This document shows positions 1-12,125 of a stretch of 64,000 nt of DNA, piece after piece. Position 1 is the stretch's first letter. Every line of letters starts with the position of its first letter. The notes beneath the pieces are model-generated. The model made no database searches and was not told the DNA's origin. It saw only the letters and a program-made list of their open reading frames with translations. The position numbers and the translations under genes are program-made. The DNA is from Phoebastria nigripes (taxonomy: Eukaryota > Chordata > Aves > Procellariiformes > Diomedeidae). Location of the stretch: NCBI GenBank assembly GCA_035582835.1, contig JAYKAV010002553.1, positions 3,353,940 to 3,417,939 on the forward strand, in the 5' to 3' direction.

Positions 1-345
1 ACCCCACCAGGGTCTTGCACACGCACCTTTGGGGCCGGCGTTTGCACATGCCCCCCCGGGCATTTGCACAAGTACTCCCCTTAACAGACATATGCACCCC
101 CCTTGGATGGGCACTTGCGCACACCCCCAGACAGGCTGTTGCACACACACCCCCCGGACAGACTCTTGCACACGCATCCCCTGACCGGCTCCTGCACACG
201 CTCCTGACAGGCTCTTAAACACCTCTCCCCCCGCTGGGCTCTCGCACGCACCCCCCCAGGACAAGCACTTGGCCCCAGCACCCTGCCGCGCTCTTGCAGA
301 CGCCCGCACCCCGACACGGGCCGTTGCGCACCCACCCGCGACGGC
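1..345. repeat. Degenerate GC-rich minisatellite in SLIT1 intron 1
   Basis: About 13 imperfect head-to-tail copies of a 21-30 base unit are visible. Most copies carry a core like CTTGCACACGC followed by a C-run and a GACA or GGCT joint. The array runs off the left edge of the window, so its full length is unknown. It lies just downstream, in transcription sense, of the SLIT1 exon 1 donor. Confidence 0.75.
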
Positions 346-379
346 CGCTCCCACCCGCGCCGGGCCGGACAAAGCCCGG

Positions 380-1160
380 CGGTACTCACAGGCGCTCGGT
401 GCCGCGGGGGATGCTCTTGGGCACGGCGCGCAGGGCCGTGCCGTGGCAGTCCACCGTGGTGCCGCTGCAGGCGCAGAGCGGCGGGCAGGCGGCGGCGCGG
501 CCCCGGCACAGCGCGGCGCACGCCAGCAGCCAGGCGGCGGCCCGCAGCCCCGCCGGCACCCCCGCCGCCCCCCCGGGGGTCGGGGCCGCCATGGCAGCGG
601 GCAGCGGGGTTAGGCAGCGGGGCCGCTGCGCATCACTGGGGAGCGGGGTGAGGCTGGGCTCGGCACAGCTCGGTGCGGCTTGGCTCCGGGGCGAGAACCT
701 CGTCGGCGCACACCCGCCCGCCCTCACTGCCGCCCCATCCCGCAGCCCAGGCACAGCCTCCGCGCTGGCTCCTCCCTCCCGCCCTGCCCGCCCCGACGGG
801 CCCCCCCGCCGCCGCCGCCCCTCCCCGCGCCCCCGGCACCGCCGGCTGCGGGGGTGGGAGCGGTCCTGGCCGGGCAGGGCACCGGCACCCCGAGCCGTCG
901 GGGCTCTGCACCGCCGCGGCCGTGCAGCAAGGTGGGCTCCGGTTCGGTCCCCCCACCCGGGACAGCGGGGTTGGCCCGCGGGGCAGCCGACCCCCCGCGG
1001 TGGGATGGCTGCGGGATGCCGGGGTGCGGCAAGGCGAGCGGGTAGCGTGCGGGCAGAGGCACCCCGGAGTCTGGCAGAGACCGGAGAAACAGCCTGCGAA
1101 CCGAGCGGCGGCGGGCAGAGCATTCCCACCTCTCCTCGGGGGGTGCCAAAAGCTTTCACA
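380..1160 (-). promoter_or_regulatory. SLIT1: CpG island over SLIT1 promoter and first exon
   Basis: This stretch is very GC-rich with frequent CpG, then CpG density falls sharply beyond about 1.2 kb. It covers the SLIT1 start codon and some 500 bases upstream, so the transcription start is expected here. I see no convincing TATA box. The exact start site cannot be placed without transcript data. Long open frames on both strands here follow from the base composition. Confidence 0.7.
390..592 (-). CDS. SLIT1: SLIT1 first coding exon (signal peptide and start of LRRNT)
   Basis: This is the 5' coding exon of a Slit-family secreted axon-guidance ligand that binds Robo receptors. On the minus strand the ATG is at 592-590 and the exon ends at 390 before a GTGAGT donor, giving 67 full codons plus two bases. 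The peptide has a hydrophobic leader (residues about 14-31), then a cysteine-containing N-terminal leucine-rich-repeat cap with GTTVDCHGT and IPRGTERL. These match human SLIT1 ([23 protein letters not shown]) better than SLIT2 or SLIT3. The rest of the gene lies to the left of the window. The start is supported by a GCCGCC-rich context, the leader peptide and an enclosing CpG island. The position next to ARHGAP19 on the same strand matches human 10q24. Confidence 0.93.
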
Positions 1161-1199
1161 TCCCCCGGTGTGCTCCAGGCACCCCTGGCCTGTCTCCCA

Positions 1200-4100
1200 C
1201 CCGTCAGCCCGGAGCCCCATCCCCATTGTCCAGAGCCCAGGCAAGGCGCAGGGACCCAGCAGCCCCCACGGGGGGGGGAGGGGGGCACACGGCAGGCTGG
1301 TGCTCGTCAGCCAGGATGGTACCCAGCCTGCTCATGGGAACCCTGTGGCCAAGCACCCCAGCACGCAGGGGGAACTTGGGCATGCATCTCCACTTTGCTC
1401 ATTGCCCCGCACACAGACAGCAAATCTTAAAGTCCTGGCTGTGGCATTAGCTATGTCCTTTCCCGCTCCAGGGGAACGTCTTAAGAAATAAAGTAACTAA
1501 AATATCTTTGTGGCCAATCCACCAGGAAGAAAGAGGCAAAATATACCTATTTCCATGCAAAAAGAAGTGAAGCCAAGAAATCCTGTGAGCTTGGTCCCGA
1601 ACGGTTGACATCTCAGAAATGTGAGCATTGCATTCATTTTATTACCTTCCATTTTCTTCCCTGAGGTCTGCAAATGCAAAGCAGGAGGGTGTAACCAGGA
1701 GGGCTGGTCACCTGTTTTATTAATGAAACCTGAAACACTTGTAACCCCACGGCTTCAAGAGCTGAGTCCTTAAGAAAAACAACAGGCATTTTGAGATGCC
1801 CAACAGAGCCCTGGCTGCTGGCAGCAACCACTGCAAATGTCCTCAGAGAAGAAACCCATGGAAGGAGGGGAGGCGGGAGCCTGCCGCATCACTCCAGCAG
1901 CAGGAAGAGAGGTGTGTGAGCATGGACACCCCACCGCACGCTCATTTCCCCAGCCAGCAGGATATTTGCAGGGACGGTGGCAGGTCCCAGGAGCAGGAGT
2001 GCTTCTTAAATCAATGCCCTCTGCATATGGAGCTCCACAAGCTCCTTAATCAGGGTGAGGGGAGGTGTCTGCACAGGGTCTCGCTCCGGCGAGGGCCACC
2101 TCACACACAGGGTTGCACCAGCTTGGCCCAGATCAGCAGCCCTTTCCCATCCCGAATGCAGGCTCCCATCATCTGTCTGCATTTTCGTGACATCTCCTTC
2201 CTCTGGCCCCAATCCCGGGAGGAAGCTGTGCCTGAGATGGATGAAAGGGGTTTGTTCCTTGTTGCTACCCAGCAGCCCTGACAGCGAGGAAGATGAGCTG
2301 CTTCCCAGGACTCTGGGAGCCAACGCCTCGCTGGCACAGCTTCAGCAGAGGTGGCCCCGCAGCCCGTCCCGGGGCTCCCAGAGACACCCTGGTGGCAGTG
2401 GCACCACAGAGCATCCGAAGGGACCCTGTGCCAAACACCTCGGCTGGAATTCTGGGTGTGAAGGTTGTTTCCTAGCGGCTCGGCATTCCCCAAAGTTGGC
2501 CACTAGCAGTGTGATGCCGGTTACTCCCTTCCTTCCCCCCTGAACTCCCCCTCACCCCTTGGCCGGCAGAGCAGAGCCGGGTCTTCCTCACCTGCCCTTT
2601 ACCTCTGATGCTGGCAGGAAGGCAGGAGTGGGACCAGGGATCTTGTTTCCTCCCTTTTGCAGGCACTTGCCCCAGGCAAATCCTCGTGATCTGCAGAATA
2701 AATAGGCTCCCTCCGTCTCTGTGTCCAGCTGCAGCAACACGGGGTCACTTTACAGCTGGGCCGTGGTCTCGGCAGAGGGAATAGCCAGCAGGGGCCTGCC
2801 TGGAGGCCACCATCACCTGCCCCAGTTCCAGTGGGAGTACAGGGCTGGGACGCTGAAAACCCCATTTCAGGCCAACATCCGCATTTTCTCCTGTGGATGC
2901 CTCGACTCCTGCTCTCCTGTGGGACCTTATTGCCACTGCCTGCCACACAGCCAGCGCCCTGTGCCCTGGCACCACGGAGCATCCCACCGAGCTGGGCTGC
3001 CCGCTGTGGCCGACCCCTCTGCAGCTGCTCTGGCTGCAAAAGCAACCCCCTTCCAGGGCTGCCAGCACAACGAGGGCTGAGCAAGCCCAGCAAGGCAGGA
3101 GGGCAGGGCGAGGGGACAGGCTGTGCACCGAGACCCCCCTCCCACACCTAAGCCCCTGGTGCATTTGGGCGATCCCAAATCTCCCAGGCACCCTGTATGG
3201 GGTGGTGTGGGCCTCGGAGAGCAACGGCTGCCTGGGAAAGGCCCAGGATGCCTCTGAATATGGATGAGGAGCAGGGAGAAAAATAAAACCCAAACTTTTC
3301 TTTATCGGGGGAGGCCTGGTCCTGCCGTCTGCCACCGGGATTTAGGCCAAACTGCTTGATAGAGAGAGAGACCATCTGGATTGTCTGATGGGCTCTGGGT
3401 TTGGTTAAAATGAAGCAGAAGCTTTTTTTGCAGGAGAGGAGTTTTCATGGGAAGATCTGGGGAAGGATTCCAGGGTACGCGCCAGACCTGTCGTGCAAAG
3501 AGATGCGAAGCAGCTACAAAGCTTCAAACAAAAATTGCTGCCAGTTTTAAGCCAAGCCCCCCAGGGCAGCATCCGGGCACTTCCACCCACCCCGGGACAG
3601 GCCGCAGCCCACCCCTGTTAGCTCTCCCGCAGTCTGGGCTGGCTCTGGGTCCCCACCGGAGCCACCGGCAGCTGTTAGCACCTTCCAGCACCCCTGGGCT
3701 TCAAGGCAGCCATGCTGCACCGTGGCACCCTGCGCCTCGGCACGCAGGGGACGAGGCGGCGTGTCCTGGCCCATGCTCTCTACGGCATTTATACTGCGCT
3801 TCGAAGCCGTGCCACGGCTGTCGCCAGCGCACAGCAGTGCTCAGCCCTTCTCAGGGTAGGACCAAGCACTGGTGCAGAGCAGAAGCATTTAAAACAGAGG
3901 CAATAGTGTGCATGCACGGTGCCTGCTCCAACTCCCCTGCCGAGGAGCATTGCCAACGGCAGCATCCGGCTCCCCTGGCACCAGGGCTGTGCTTCAAACC
4001 CTTCCTCCCACCAACTAAAACACACCTGGTTTGGGAGCGGCAGCCGCAAGACCCAGCTGGAGATGTGCCAGGAGCAGAGCGGCCGTGACCTCTGGCTGCC

Positions 4101-7100
4101 CAGCATCCCCCAGAGACCCCGCACGGGGCAGGCTGCTGGGCTGCCCCTCCACCGGCTGGGGCCACATCCGTCACGCCTGGACGGCTCGGCTCGTGCTGGG
4201 AGGCCAGGCTGCCTTTGTCCCACCGGACACGCTCAGCTTCGGAGAGTGAGGCATTGTGTGGGAGTGGGCCGGCCTGTCAGCCCCGTTAGGGCACCTGTTG
4301 GGCTTGTACAGCGTGACAATGCCCTTGATGGGTCTATTATGGAGTGGTGCGGGCGGCCAGGGGCTGCTGGGATCACAGTAAATCTTGCCTGGTTAGCAGC
4401 AGTGGCAGGCAGGGCTGGGATGTGCTCTTTCTGGCATCTGTCCAGGGACAAGCCCTACCTCGCTGACAAACAGCAAAAGCATCGCCCTGCAAACATGGCC
4501 AGCATTGCACTGTGAATGTGGCCATCATCGCCCTGCAAACTGCCAGCATTGCCCTGCGAACATGGCCAGCATCACCCTCTAGACACCGCCAGCATCACCC
4601 TGCAAATGCTGCCAGCATCGTCCTGCAAATGCTGCCAGCGTTGCCCTGTGAACACTACCAGCATCACCCTGTGAACATGGCCCCACTGACTGCAGGAGAG
4701 GGGGGCAGCTCCGCTGCCCGGGGACCTCGCCACTGGGACCAAGTGAAGGGAACAGCACCTATCGGGTCCTCTGGGATGATGTGGGAGATGCTGAGGCTTC
4801 CAAGCAGGTGGATTTGGCCCCAGCCTGACACAACAGGGACTGTTCAAGCGGGGGGAGCCCAGCCTGTCCTGCTGCCTTGAACAATTGCAGAGCAGCAGGA
4901 AGGGGACAGTCCCCAAGGCACTGCATCCCTGCTTCGTGGCATAGCTGAGCGGAGGAGCCAAGTCCCGCACCCTGGATTCCCAAAACCAGCTCTAGTCCAC
5001 AAGGAAAACATTTGCGCCGAGCAGCCCAGACACAGATGGGGAGATGCTGTTCCCAGCGCAGCTGGACACACCAACCGCCTGGGAGCTCTGCAGCGCAGCA
5101 CAAGCTGGTTTGAATAAACCACATGCGAGGAGGTGTTTGTGAAGCGCCTTGCACATGGAAACGCTATTGTTGGTGCAGCGTGGGATCGGGGACTCAGGGG
5201 TCCCCAGATGTAGCAATTGTTCCACATCCGCGCTGTGCGTACACACACGCTTTTCCCTGCTCGCTCTGCCTGGAGCCACTCATTAACCCTCCTCAACGAA
5301 CATGCATTGGAGGGATAATTTACTGTTTAATAGACTAACTTTCCATTTGCTGTTGCCAAGCGCATCTAACATATTTCTCCACGGTGCCATAAACTGCAGC
5401 TCCTCTGCCATAAATGCCTGCCTCCCAATAGGAGCAGGTGGGTTTTCAGGATTCAGCTGATGACCTTGGCCATGGGGTGAGCAGAGACACCAGGCTTTGT
5501 TTTTGGAGGAACAGGGCTTGTTCCCACCAACCCCTTCCGCCTTATTGCAATCCCCCTTGCACTGACACCCCTGAGCTGGGAAACCATCTAACCTGAGAAA
5601 TAAGGAGTGTCTCAGCCTGATGAATGAGAGGCAGCGGCTCCATCCTGATTTTATTAGTGAAGATGCTCTGGGTGCAGACGAGCTTGCCTCTGCTCCATAT
5701 TTATGGCTAGCTGGTGGCCGGTCCCACGCTGGGCTGTAATCAATAAGCTGCATGCCTGCTTGGGCTCATTGTGCTTCTGCAGTCACGGGTGGCTTTTCTG
5801 CGCCTTGCCGGTCCCACAGTTGGAAGCGTGTGTCTCCGCATCCTCGCTCCTCTTCCCCCAGCCCTTACAGAGTTACAAGCTACTGGAAGCTGCACAACAT
5901 GGGATGGGGGAGCTAGTGCCAGCCCCGCTTTGCCTCCATCACCCCAATTCCCACACTGTAGAGGAGGCATTTTCAGGATGCAGGTGCTGCAGGAAGGAGC
6001 AACAGCCCCAGAGGCATGAGCCTGAGTGACTGGCTACCAAGGTCTGGCTCTGAAGGATGGCAAGAGGATGCCAGTAGTCAAAAATAACTTGAAAAGGAGA
6101 GGGAAAGGGTTTAGCTGGCCTTGTGACAGCTCTGCTCAGCCCCATATACAGGCAGGGACTCTCACTGGAGGACCATGCTAGGGGCTACCTGCAGAGCTGA
6201 TTTTTGTCCTTTGCAAGAGGGCATCCCTCCCCAGCCCCTTCTAAGGGGCACAGCCTTCTCTGTGCTCTTTATGTTCTTGTTCGCCTTATTTATAACCCCA
6301 GCTTCCTACCCCTTCCATCCCGCAGATGCAGCCAGGGAGAAAGAACCAGGCATTACCAAGCCTGCCTCCCCCAGCACATCTGGCCCTCAGGCCCCCCCCC
6401 CCCCGCACTGCGAGAAGGGCAGGGGGTCCCGTCTGGGAGCACGTGCTGCCAGCCCCCTCTTGCGCTGCTGCTGCAGAATGGCCTTGGCGAGGCACAATGG
6501 AATCAGAGGCTTTTGTGGAAGAGGTTGCTGAGATCCTGCTCCTCTGGGGCAGGAGGACAGGCAGGCAGCCGGGCCAGGAGCAAAGCCGCTCCCCAGGGAA
6601 GCAAGGCTCAGGCTTTGTAAACAAAAAGGTTGGAAGAAACAAACACTAAAACAACCTCAGGCCAAGGCAGACACCCCCACATGATAGACCTGTGCATGCA
6701 CCCAGTTACACACAGCCACGATGGCCAAGGTGGGTTTGCACCTCCATTCATCCCAATTCTCAGCCCCAGCAGCACAGGAGCTTCACCCAGCAGATAGGAT
6801 GAAGTGGGACTCAGTCCTCTTCTCTGGTGCAAAAGGACCCAGGCTTAAAAGGCACCCCACGGGAGGGCTGGGTGGTGGATTTGTCAATCCTTCCCAGCAG
6901 CAAAGCAGGGGAGGCTGGTTTAGCCTGGGAGAGGAGCCTGGTTTAATCCGGGAGACGTGGGAGTGGGGAGGGGAGCACAGTAATGCCCACTCCAGCTGGG
7001 ACTCAGCAGGGAAAGGAAAGCTCTGCTCCCCCCAACCCAGAATGAAATCAGCACCTCAAAGACTGGTGCTGGGAAGCATCTGAACCTCACCCCATGATGT

Positions 7101-7370
7101 AGAGCTGGGGACAGCTTCTCCTTGCATCACGACACAGGAGCCCAGAAACAACCCCATCGTATTCCTCATGTGTGGGCACTTCTCAGGAACAAAGCTGGTC
7201 TGGAGGAGGATGGGGCTGGAGAGCTGGTGCCAGTGGAGATCCTACCCTGGCCCGCAGCACAGGTGGAAGGTCAGTGCGGGACCCAGCACAGAGATCTTGG
7301 CATCTACGTGCCTGCACAATTTATGAGCTGCAGCACAAAACCCTCGCTGGGGGGATGAGCAAACAGGACT
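1200..7370. other. Intergenic region upstream of SLIT1; no gene seen
   Basis: No frame in this stretch resembles a known protein or shows a chain of exon-like blocks. Open frames are short and cross-strand. It contains the 23-base minisatellite at 4478-4682 and a run of 13-14 C near 6390. AT-rich patches near 5.30-5.42 and 5.64-5.75 kb may be conserved regulatory DNA. By position it lies between the SLIT1 promoter and the 3' end of ARHGAP19. Confidence 0.6.
4478..4682. repeat. 23-bp minisatellite, nine copies
   Basis: Nine consecutive units align end to end, eight of 23 bases and one of 21 (near 4524-4544). The consensus is close to AGCATCACCCTGCAAACATG followed by GCC. Copies differ at several positions, mainly C/T and A/G changes, so the array is old. 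It lies in the SLIT1 upstream spacer and encodes nothing recognisable. Confidence 0.88.
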
Positions 7371-7381
7371 AAACATGGTAA

Positions 7382-7387
7382 TTTATT
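7382..7387 (-). terminator. Possible poly(A) signal for ARHGAP19
   Basis: AATAAA on the minus strand lies in an AT-rich patch downstream of every ARHGAP19 exon I could place. It is one of several minus-strand AATAAA motifs between 7.3 and 11 kb; another is near 10.34 kb. The assignment is therefore only positional. Confidence 0.25.
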
Positions 7388-8219
7388 CACGCCATGAAAA
7401 AATATTAGTTAATCCAAGCCAATGAGATTGTAAAGCATGATAACTGGTCTGGCTGGTGCCAACATCTATCGCTAGCAGTACTCATGTTTTTTGTCTACAC
7501 TGTTGCCCTAGGCAGTGAGATGCAGCAGCAGCATGACAGCTCCCAGCCACACATGATAATTTAAGAGAGAAAAAATATCTTATTTCAACTCCGAACCAGG
7601 GCAGAACAGTTTAAAAAAAAAAAAAAATCAAGACAACTTGCAAAAACTGATTTAGATAGCAGTGACACTCTGCAGAACTTATTTGCAAGTCTGTGCTGTG
7701 CAATTTGAGATAAAAACTGTTTAATGAAATGAAGGATGAATGCTGCTTGTTTGCTTTGTAACGCCACTGCTGTGCAGGAATACCAACAGGCCAAAGCAAA
7801 CACAGTGAAAGCTGACCGATCCCCCTCTAAGTATGTACCTTCACCCAGTGTCTGGTCCCAATGACTGCTGCCCCTTCACTTGCAGCCAAGCTTAAGTGCT
7901 TGGGTTGTGGCTTCAGGGGCTAAAAGCTATTCGTTTTTTAAAATATGTAAGCTATACAAAGCTGTCACTTTGAATCACAGCTTATCAGGGAAGCGATATT
8001 TGGGTTTGCAGTATTCAAAATAGCTATTCTGAGTTTTTGCATTCCTTTGTTCAACATTTTCAAGAACAGAAATGTCTCTGGACTCCCATGCCCACTTTCA
8101 AGTGCACAGAGGCCCATCCCCTCCTGCTCCCCGAGCTCCGGGGAGATGGGGCGCTCCAGTCCCATGACACCTGACTGACACCTGCTTGAAGCTCACCCTG
8201 CAGGAAGGCAGCGCTGGTT

Positions 8220-8288
8220 TCAAACGTACCGTGCCGCCTGCTTCTCCTGCTTGTTTTCCAACTGCATGGTGAGGATGTTAATGAGTGT
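8220..8288 (-). other. Candidate alternative or terminal coding exon of ARHGAP19 (unproven)
   Basis: On the minus strand a CTCAG acceptor at 8289 opens a frame reading TLINILTMQLENKQEKQAAR, then YV and stop. A GGCACG/GTACGT donor-like site lies at 8230. The peptide is amphipathic and glutamate/lysine/glutamine rich, like a short coiled coil, and looks more protein-like than its surroundings. Intron phase 0 is compatible with the last resolved ARHGAP19 exon, and a minus-strand AATAAA lies downstream at 7387-7382. The human ARHGAP19 tail is different and shorter, so this may be an alternative last exon, another transcript or chance. Confidence 0.25.
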
Positions 8289-11200
8289 CTGAGCCACGGC
8301 AGGCAAGCCCAGGGCATTTCAAACATGGAAGAACTTCACAGAGAAATAATCTGCATAAAATCTGAGACGCCATTATTAAGAAGAAAGAAAAGAAAATGCA
8401 AGCAGAAACCATCCTCCCGCAGCAGCCAAGAGTGGCAAGAGAAGAATGGTTCTACAGAGAAAAATGTATTCATTTGATCCATTATTTATATAAAGTGCTC
8501 TTTGTAAACCTGATTTCCCATCACCCTGGATGACAGCAGGGGGAAGACAGGAAAAGAAGAGGTCCAGCTTCATACCTCCAAGGGAAAGACAGCCCATCTG
8601 GGCACCCTGCATCACACCAGGATCCCAGAAAGGGAAAAAGCAAGCCCTAGTGCCATGGGAGGCCAGTGCTGTCCCTGCAGGCGGGCAGTGCCTCATCAAG
8701 CACCCCTGCACTTAAGGGTAGGAGCTCTGGGGTTCTGAGCAGACACTTCCTTCCTTTTGAAGGTGGATGCACCACCAACTCCTTGCTGTCCCAATGCAAC
8801 TGCTTAAGCCACTGAGCAAAACCACTAAAAATAAAAGCATTTAATATGGGGTTTTCACATGAACACACAGAAAAGCAACAGTCTGAAACAGTACATACAT
8901 AGCATATATAAATAAGGACAAAGATTAAAAATACTTTGGAAACGATAGACTCTGGGAACAGTTAGTGGCTGCTCTGGGAGGAAGCATGCTTGTGAGTCAT
9001 TGCACAGGGCAGACAAATGAGACACATCCAAGCATGACTAAAACTCCCCCTCACCTGTGAGACAGTGTGAACACATTGGGACCGCAACAGCCAAGGGTCC
9101 TAGAGGCCGAATCTGTTAGCCACCACCATCCTCAGCATAGGGAGGACAGCACCATGGGCTAAAGCCCAGGGCACCGAACCCCTCCTGGGACTGCCCTGTC
9201 TGGAGACTGCACCCACCCCTTTGGCAGGGAAGGCATCTGAGACATGCAGAACGCCAGGCTGATGCCCCATAGATAATTTTTCTTAGAGCTAAGCAAATCT
9301 CAGCTGTGCCAGAAGACAGACGGAGTCCCTGAGCTCGAGCCATCAGTAAGGGGAGACAGTGGAGAGTTACGTTCCTCTCATCTACACAGGAGCAGTGTAT
9401 TTAGTCTTAGGAACAAGATTGCCTTGCCAAGCAGACACCCATACAGAGATGTATGCCCAAGTAAGCTAGGGGCAATGGGGAAAGGAGGGGTGGGATGAAC
9501 AAATGCTTCACCCAGCAACCACCCCTGATGCAAGTAAGAGCAGAGGTAGCAGAACCAGACCCAGCTGTCTGTGCACTGCCACTTGACCTTCGGCTCTGCC
9601 TCATCTCTGTTCAGAGGCAAAGCCAAGATCCCCAGGTCTCCACTAACAGTGGACTGCAGGGGCAGGGAAGAAGTGCAGTCAGCAAAACACACCGTGCCCT
9701 TCAGAGAAGAGCACATAGACAGCTTCAGCCTCCAGAGGAAATGATTATAGACACATCCAAAAAGCACATACTACTACTACAGCAAACAGCCTCTGCCCTT
9801 CCTCACAGCATCCTCACCTGCCGGGTCCCCGAAGAACCAGAGCTCTTTCTTTGCTGCGACAGAGGCTCCTAACACCAGCAACTCCCAACTCACACATCTA
9901 CAGTCCCACTACCCCCTACATTTTCAATGCAGCTCCTCCAATTTGGGGTCAGACTGGGGACAGGCACCCCTGATAAAGTATCAGGAACATCCCTTTAGAC
10001 AGACCAGCATGAGGCACATAACTTTGCATCTCCAAAAAAAAAAAAAAAAACCCAAACAAAAAACCCCACAAAAACCCAAAGTAAAAAAAAGTGACAAATT
10101 CCAGCTAAGCTGCACAAGGCTCCGATGCCCTGTTTTGACAGCTCTAGCCAGTCCCTGCTCACATCCTGATATTCACACCTCCTGCCACGAGTTGTCTCAG
10201 AAAGCTGTCAAGGACAGAGCTCTAACTCCTGCCAGCTGCTGGTTCTTAAAGATTAGAAGACAATTATAATTGGATTCCAGAGATTATTTGCTTCACCAAG
10301 AAGGGCTGAGAAGTGTTTAGATGGTTCCCCAGCTGATTAAATCTTTATTTCACAGTAGTGACCCTGTGTGTTTCCTACCCCAGAGTGCTTGCAGACAGGT
10401 ACTTGGCAAGATTGGCTTATTGGAGCACTTTAGCTTAACAAGGCAGCTGACACTGACCAGCTGTGATGGGGGTTTATCATGTATCTAGATGGTTTCATCT
10501 CATTTCTGCAGCTCAGGCCAAAGAGCTGAACCCAGCTCCAGCCCTTTCCCCCAGTTTAATGACTAATCAGCCAGTTGCCTGACCAGCCATCCAGATATCT
10601 TGAGCCAAAGCCTTTGGCACCATTTCCAGCAGATCACAAACGGCCAGAGCCCTCCCTCACCTCTCGTGCTGCTGATGCTGTTCTATGCTGCACACACAGT
10701 TGCCAGGCTCTGCCTGCCCCAGACACCCCAGCTTCCAAAGACTGGGCTGTCCTGCGCCAAACAGCCTTTGCCAGCCTCCTGCGCTGTTCAGCTTAGCTTC
10801 CCTGGGGGAATACAAAGCAGAGACACTCCTTGCTCACCAGGCAGAGCTGTGCCATGGAAACATGAAGGCAGTGAGCAAGGGCCTCCAGCCTCCAGCTCAA
10901 GCTGAAACACAGGGATGAGTTTATTGGGGAAGCTGCTTTCCCCTGGCCCCGCTTGAAATGATGGCACCCAGAGCCTCTCCTCTTCTCCCAGGCCCATCCT
11001 GTGCTCTGTACCGTTTGTACACTCCAGCCCTTTGGGGACAGCAGGGCAAAATGGAGCCCAGAGGAAGCAGAGGAGGGCATGGCTCCAGAGGAGGCCTGGA
11101 GGTAAGGTTAGCTGTCAGGATGTGGGTGAAGGTTGGAGTCCATCGTTCTCACTGCTAACAGAGGGGAGGGAGCAAAAACAAGCCAATGTGTTAAAAACTC

Positions 11201-12125
11201 AGAGCAGAAAAGCAAAAAAATACAGCCTAGCAACATTGCAGAGAAAGCTGGGAGTGCACACAGGGCCCCGCAATGCACAGGGCTCTCCTTGTAAGCAAGC
11301 ACTCCAGCTCTTCCCAGAGCCAGCAGGTCAGACATGCTGCACAAGTTTTGGTTAGATAGTGGTTTGCCCCATAGTAGAATGAAATATAATTTATATACAG
11401 AAAAAAACAGGTCCCTGCAGTCTTTGCAAAGGTCCAGTTTCAAGAGCGCTGCCATGTTGGCGAGGGTTGCCGCGAGCCTGCAGCACTCCCCTCTCAGTGC
11501 AGCACATTATTCACAGCTTGCGAGGCTGGGCATTCCCCACCCATGGTTGGTGCGAGGTGATTCAGAGGGATGATGAATCCTTGGAAAGCAGATGGGCTCG
11601 CATGCGTCTACAGGATTCCTGGAGCAGAGAATTAGAGCAATTGAATGCTTGAGACACAGAATGCCATGCAAGAAAAGGTTGACATGCTGTCCTCCCCCTG
11701 CAAGGACTTCCCCCCAGAGTCTGCCTCCCACGCCTTTTACTAAAGCAGAGCCCTAGACAAGAGGCAGTGAGCAGACAGGGACAAACACAGCAGTTGGTCT
11801 TGGGCTGTACCAACCTCTGGTCCCACTGCCACCCTGACAGGCTGTTAGCACTACCCTGTGCTGCCAGCTTCCCTCTGCTTCCTGTGACAGCCAGCCTGCC
11901 AGCTCACAGGTAGAAGGGCTGTACACACCTGCTTGGGTGAAACCCTTCAAGGCCCGGGTTCCAGCGTGCCAACTGCCTGCAGCTCGGCATGGACCAGACT
12001 GCTACAAGCCAGGGGACTGCAGCTGTCACAGAGCCTTGCATACATGCCATCACCTCTGCAGGTGTCAGAGCCGAGCAGGCCAGGTTCCCCACAGGAAGGA
12101 GAATGGGCGTGTGTGTGTGTCTCAC

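Noticed and set aside
294..1430. 378-codon plus-strand open frame over the SLIT1 promoter
   Set aside because: It is a CpG-island artefact opposite the SLIT1 first exon; no recognisable protein features.
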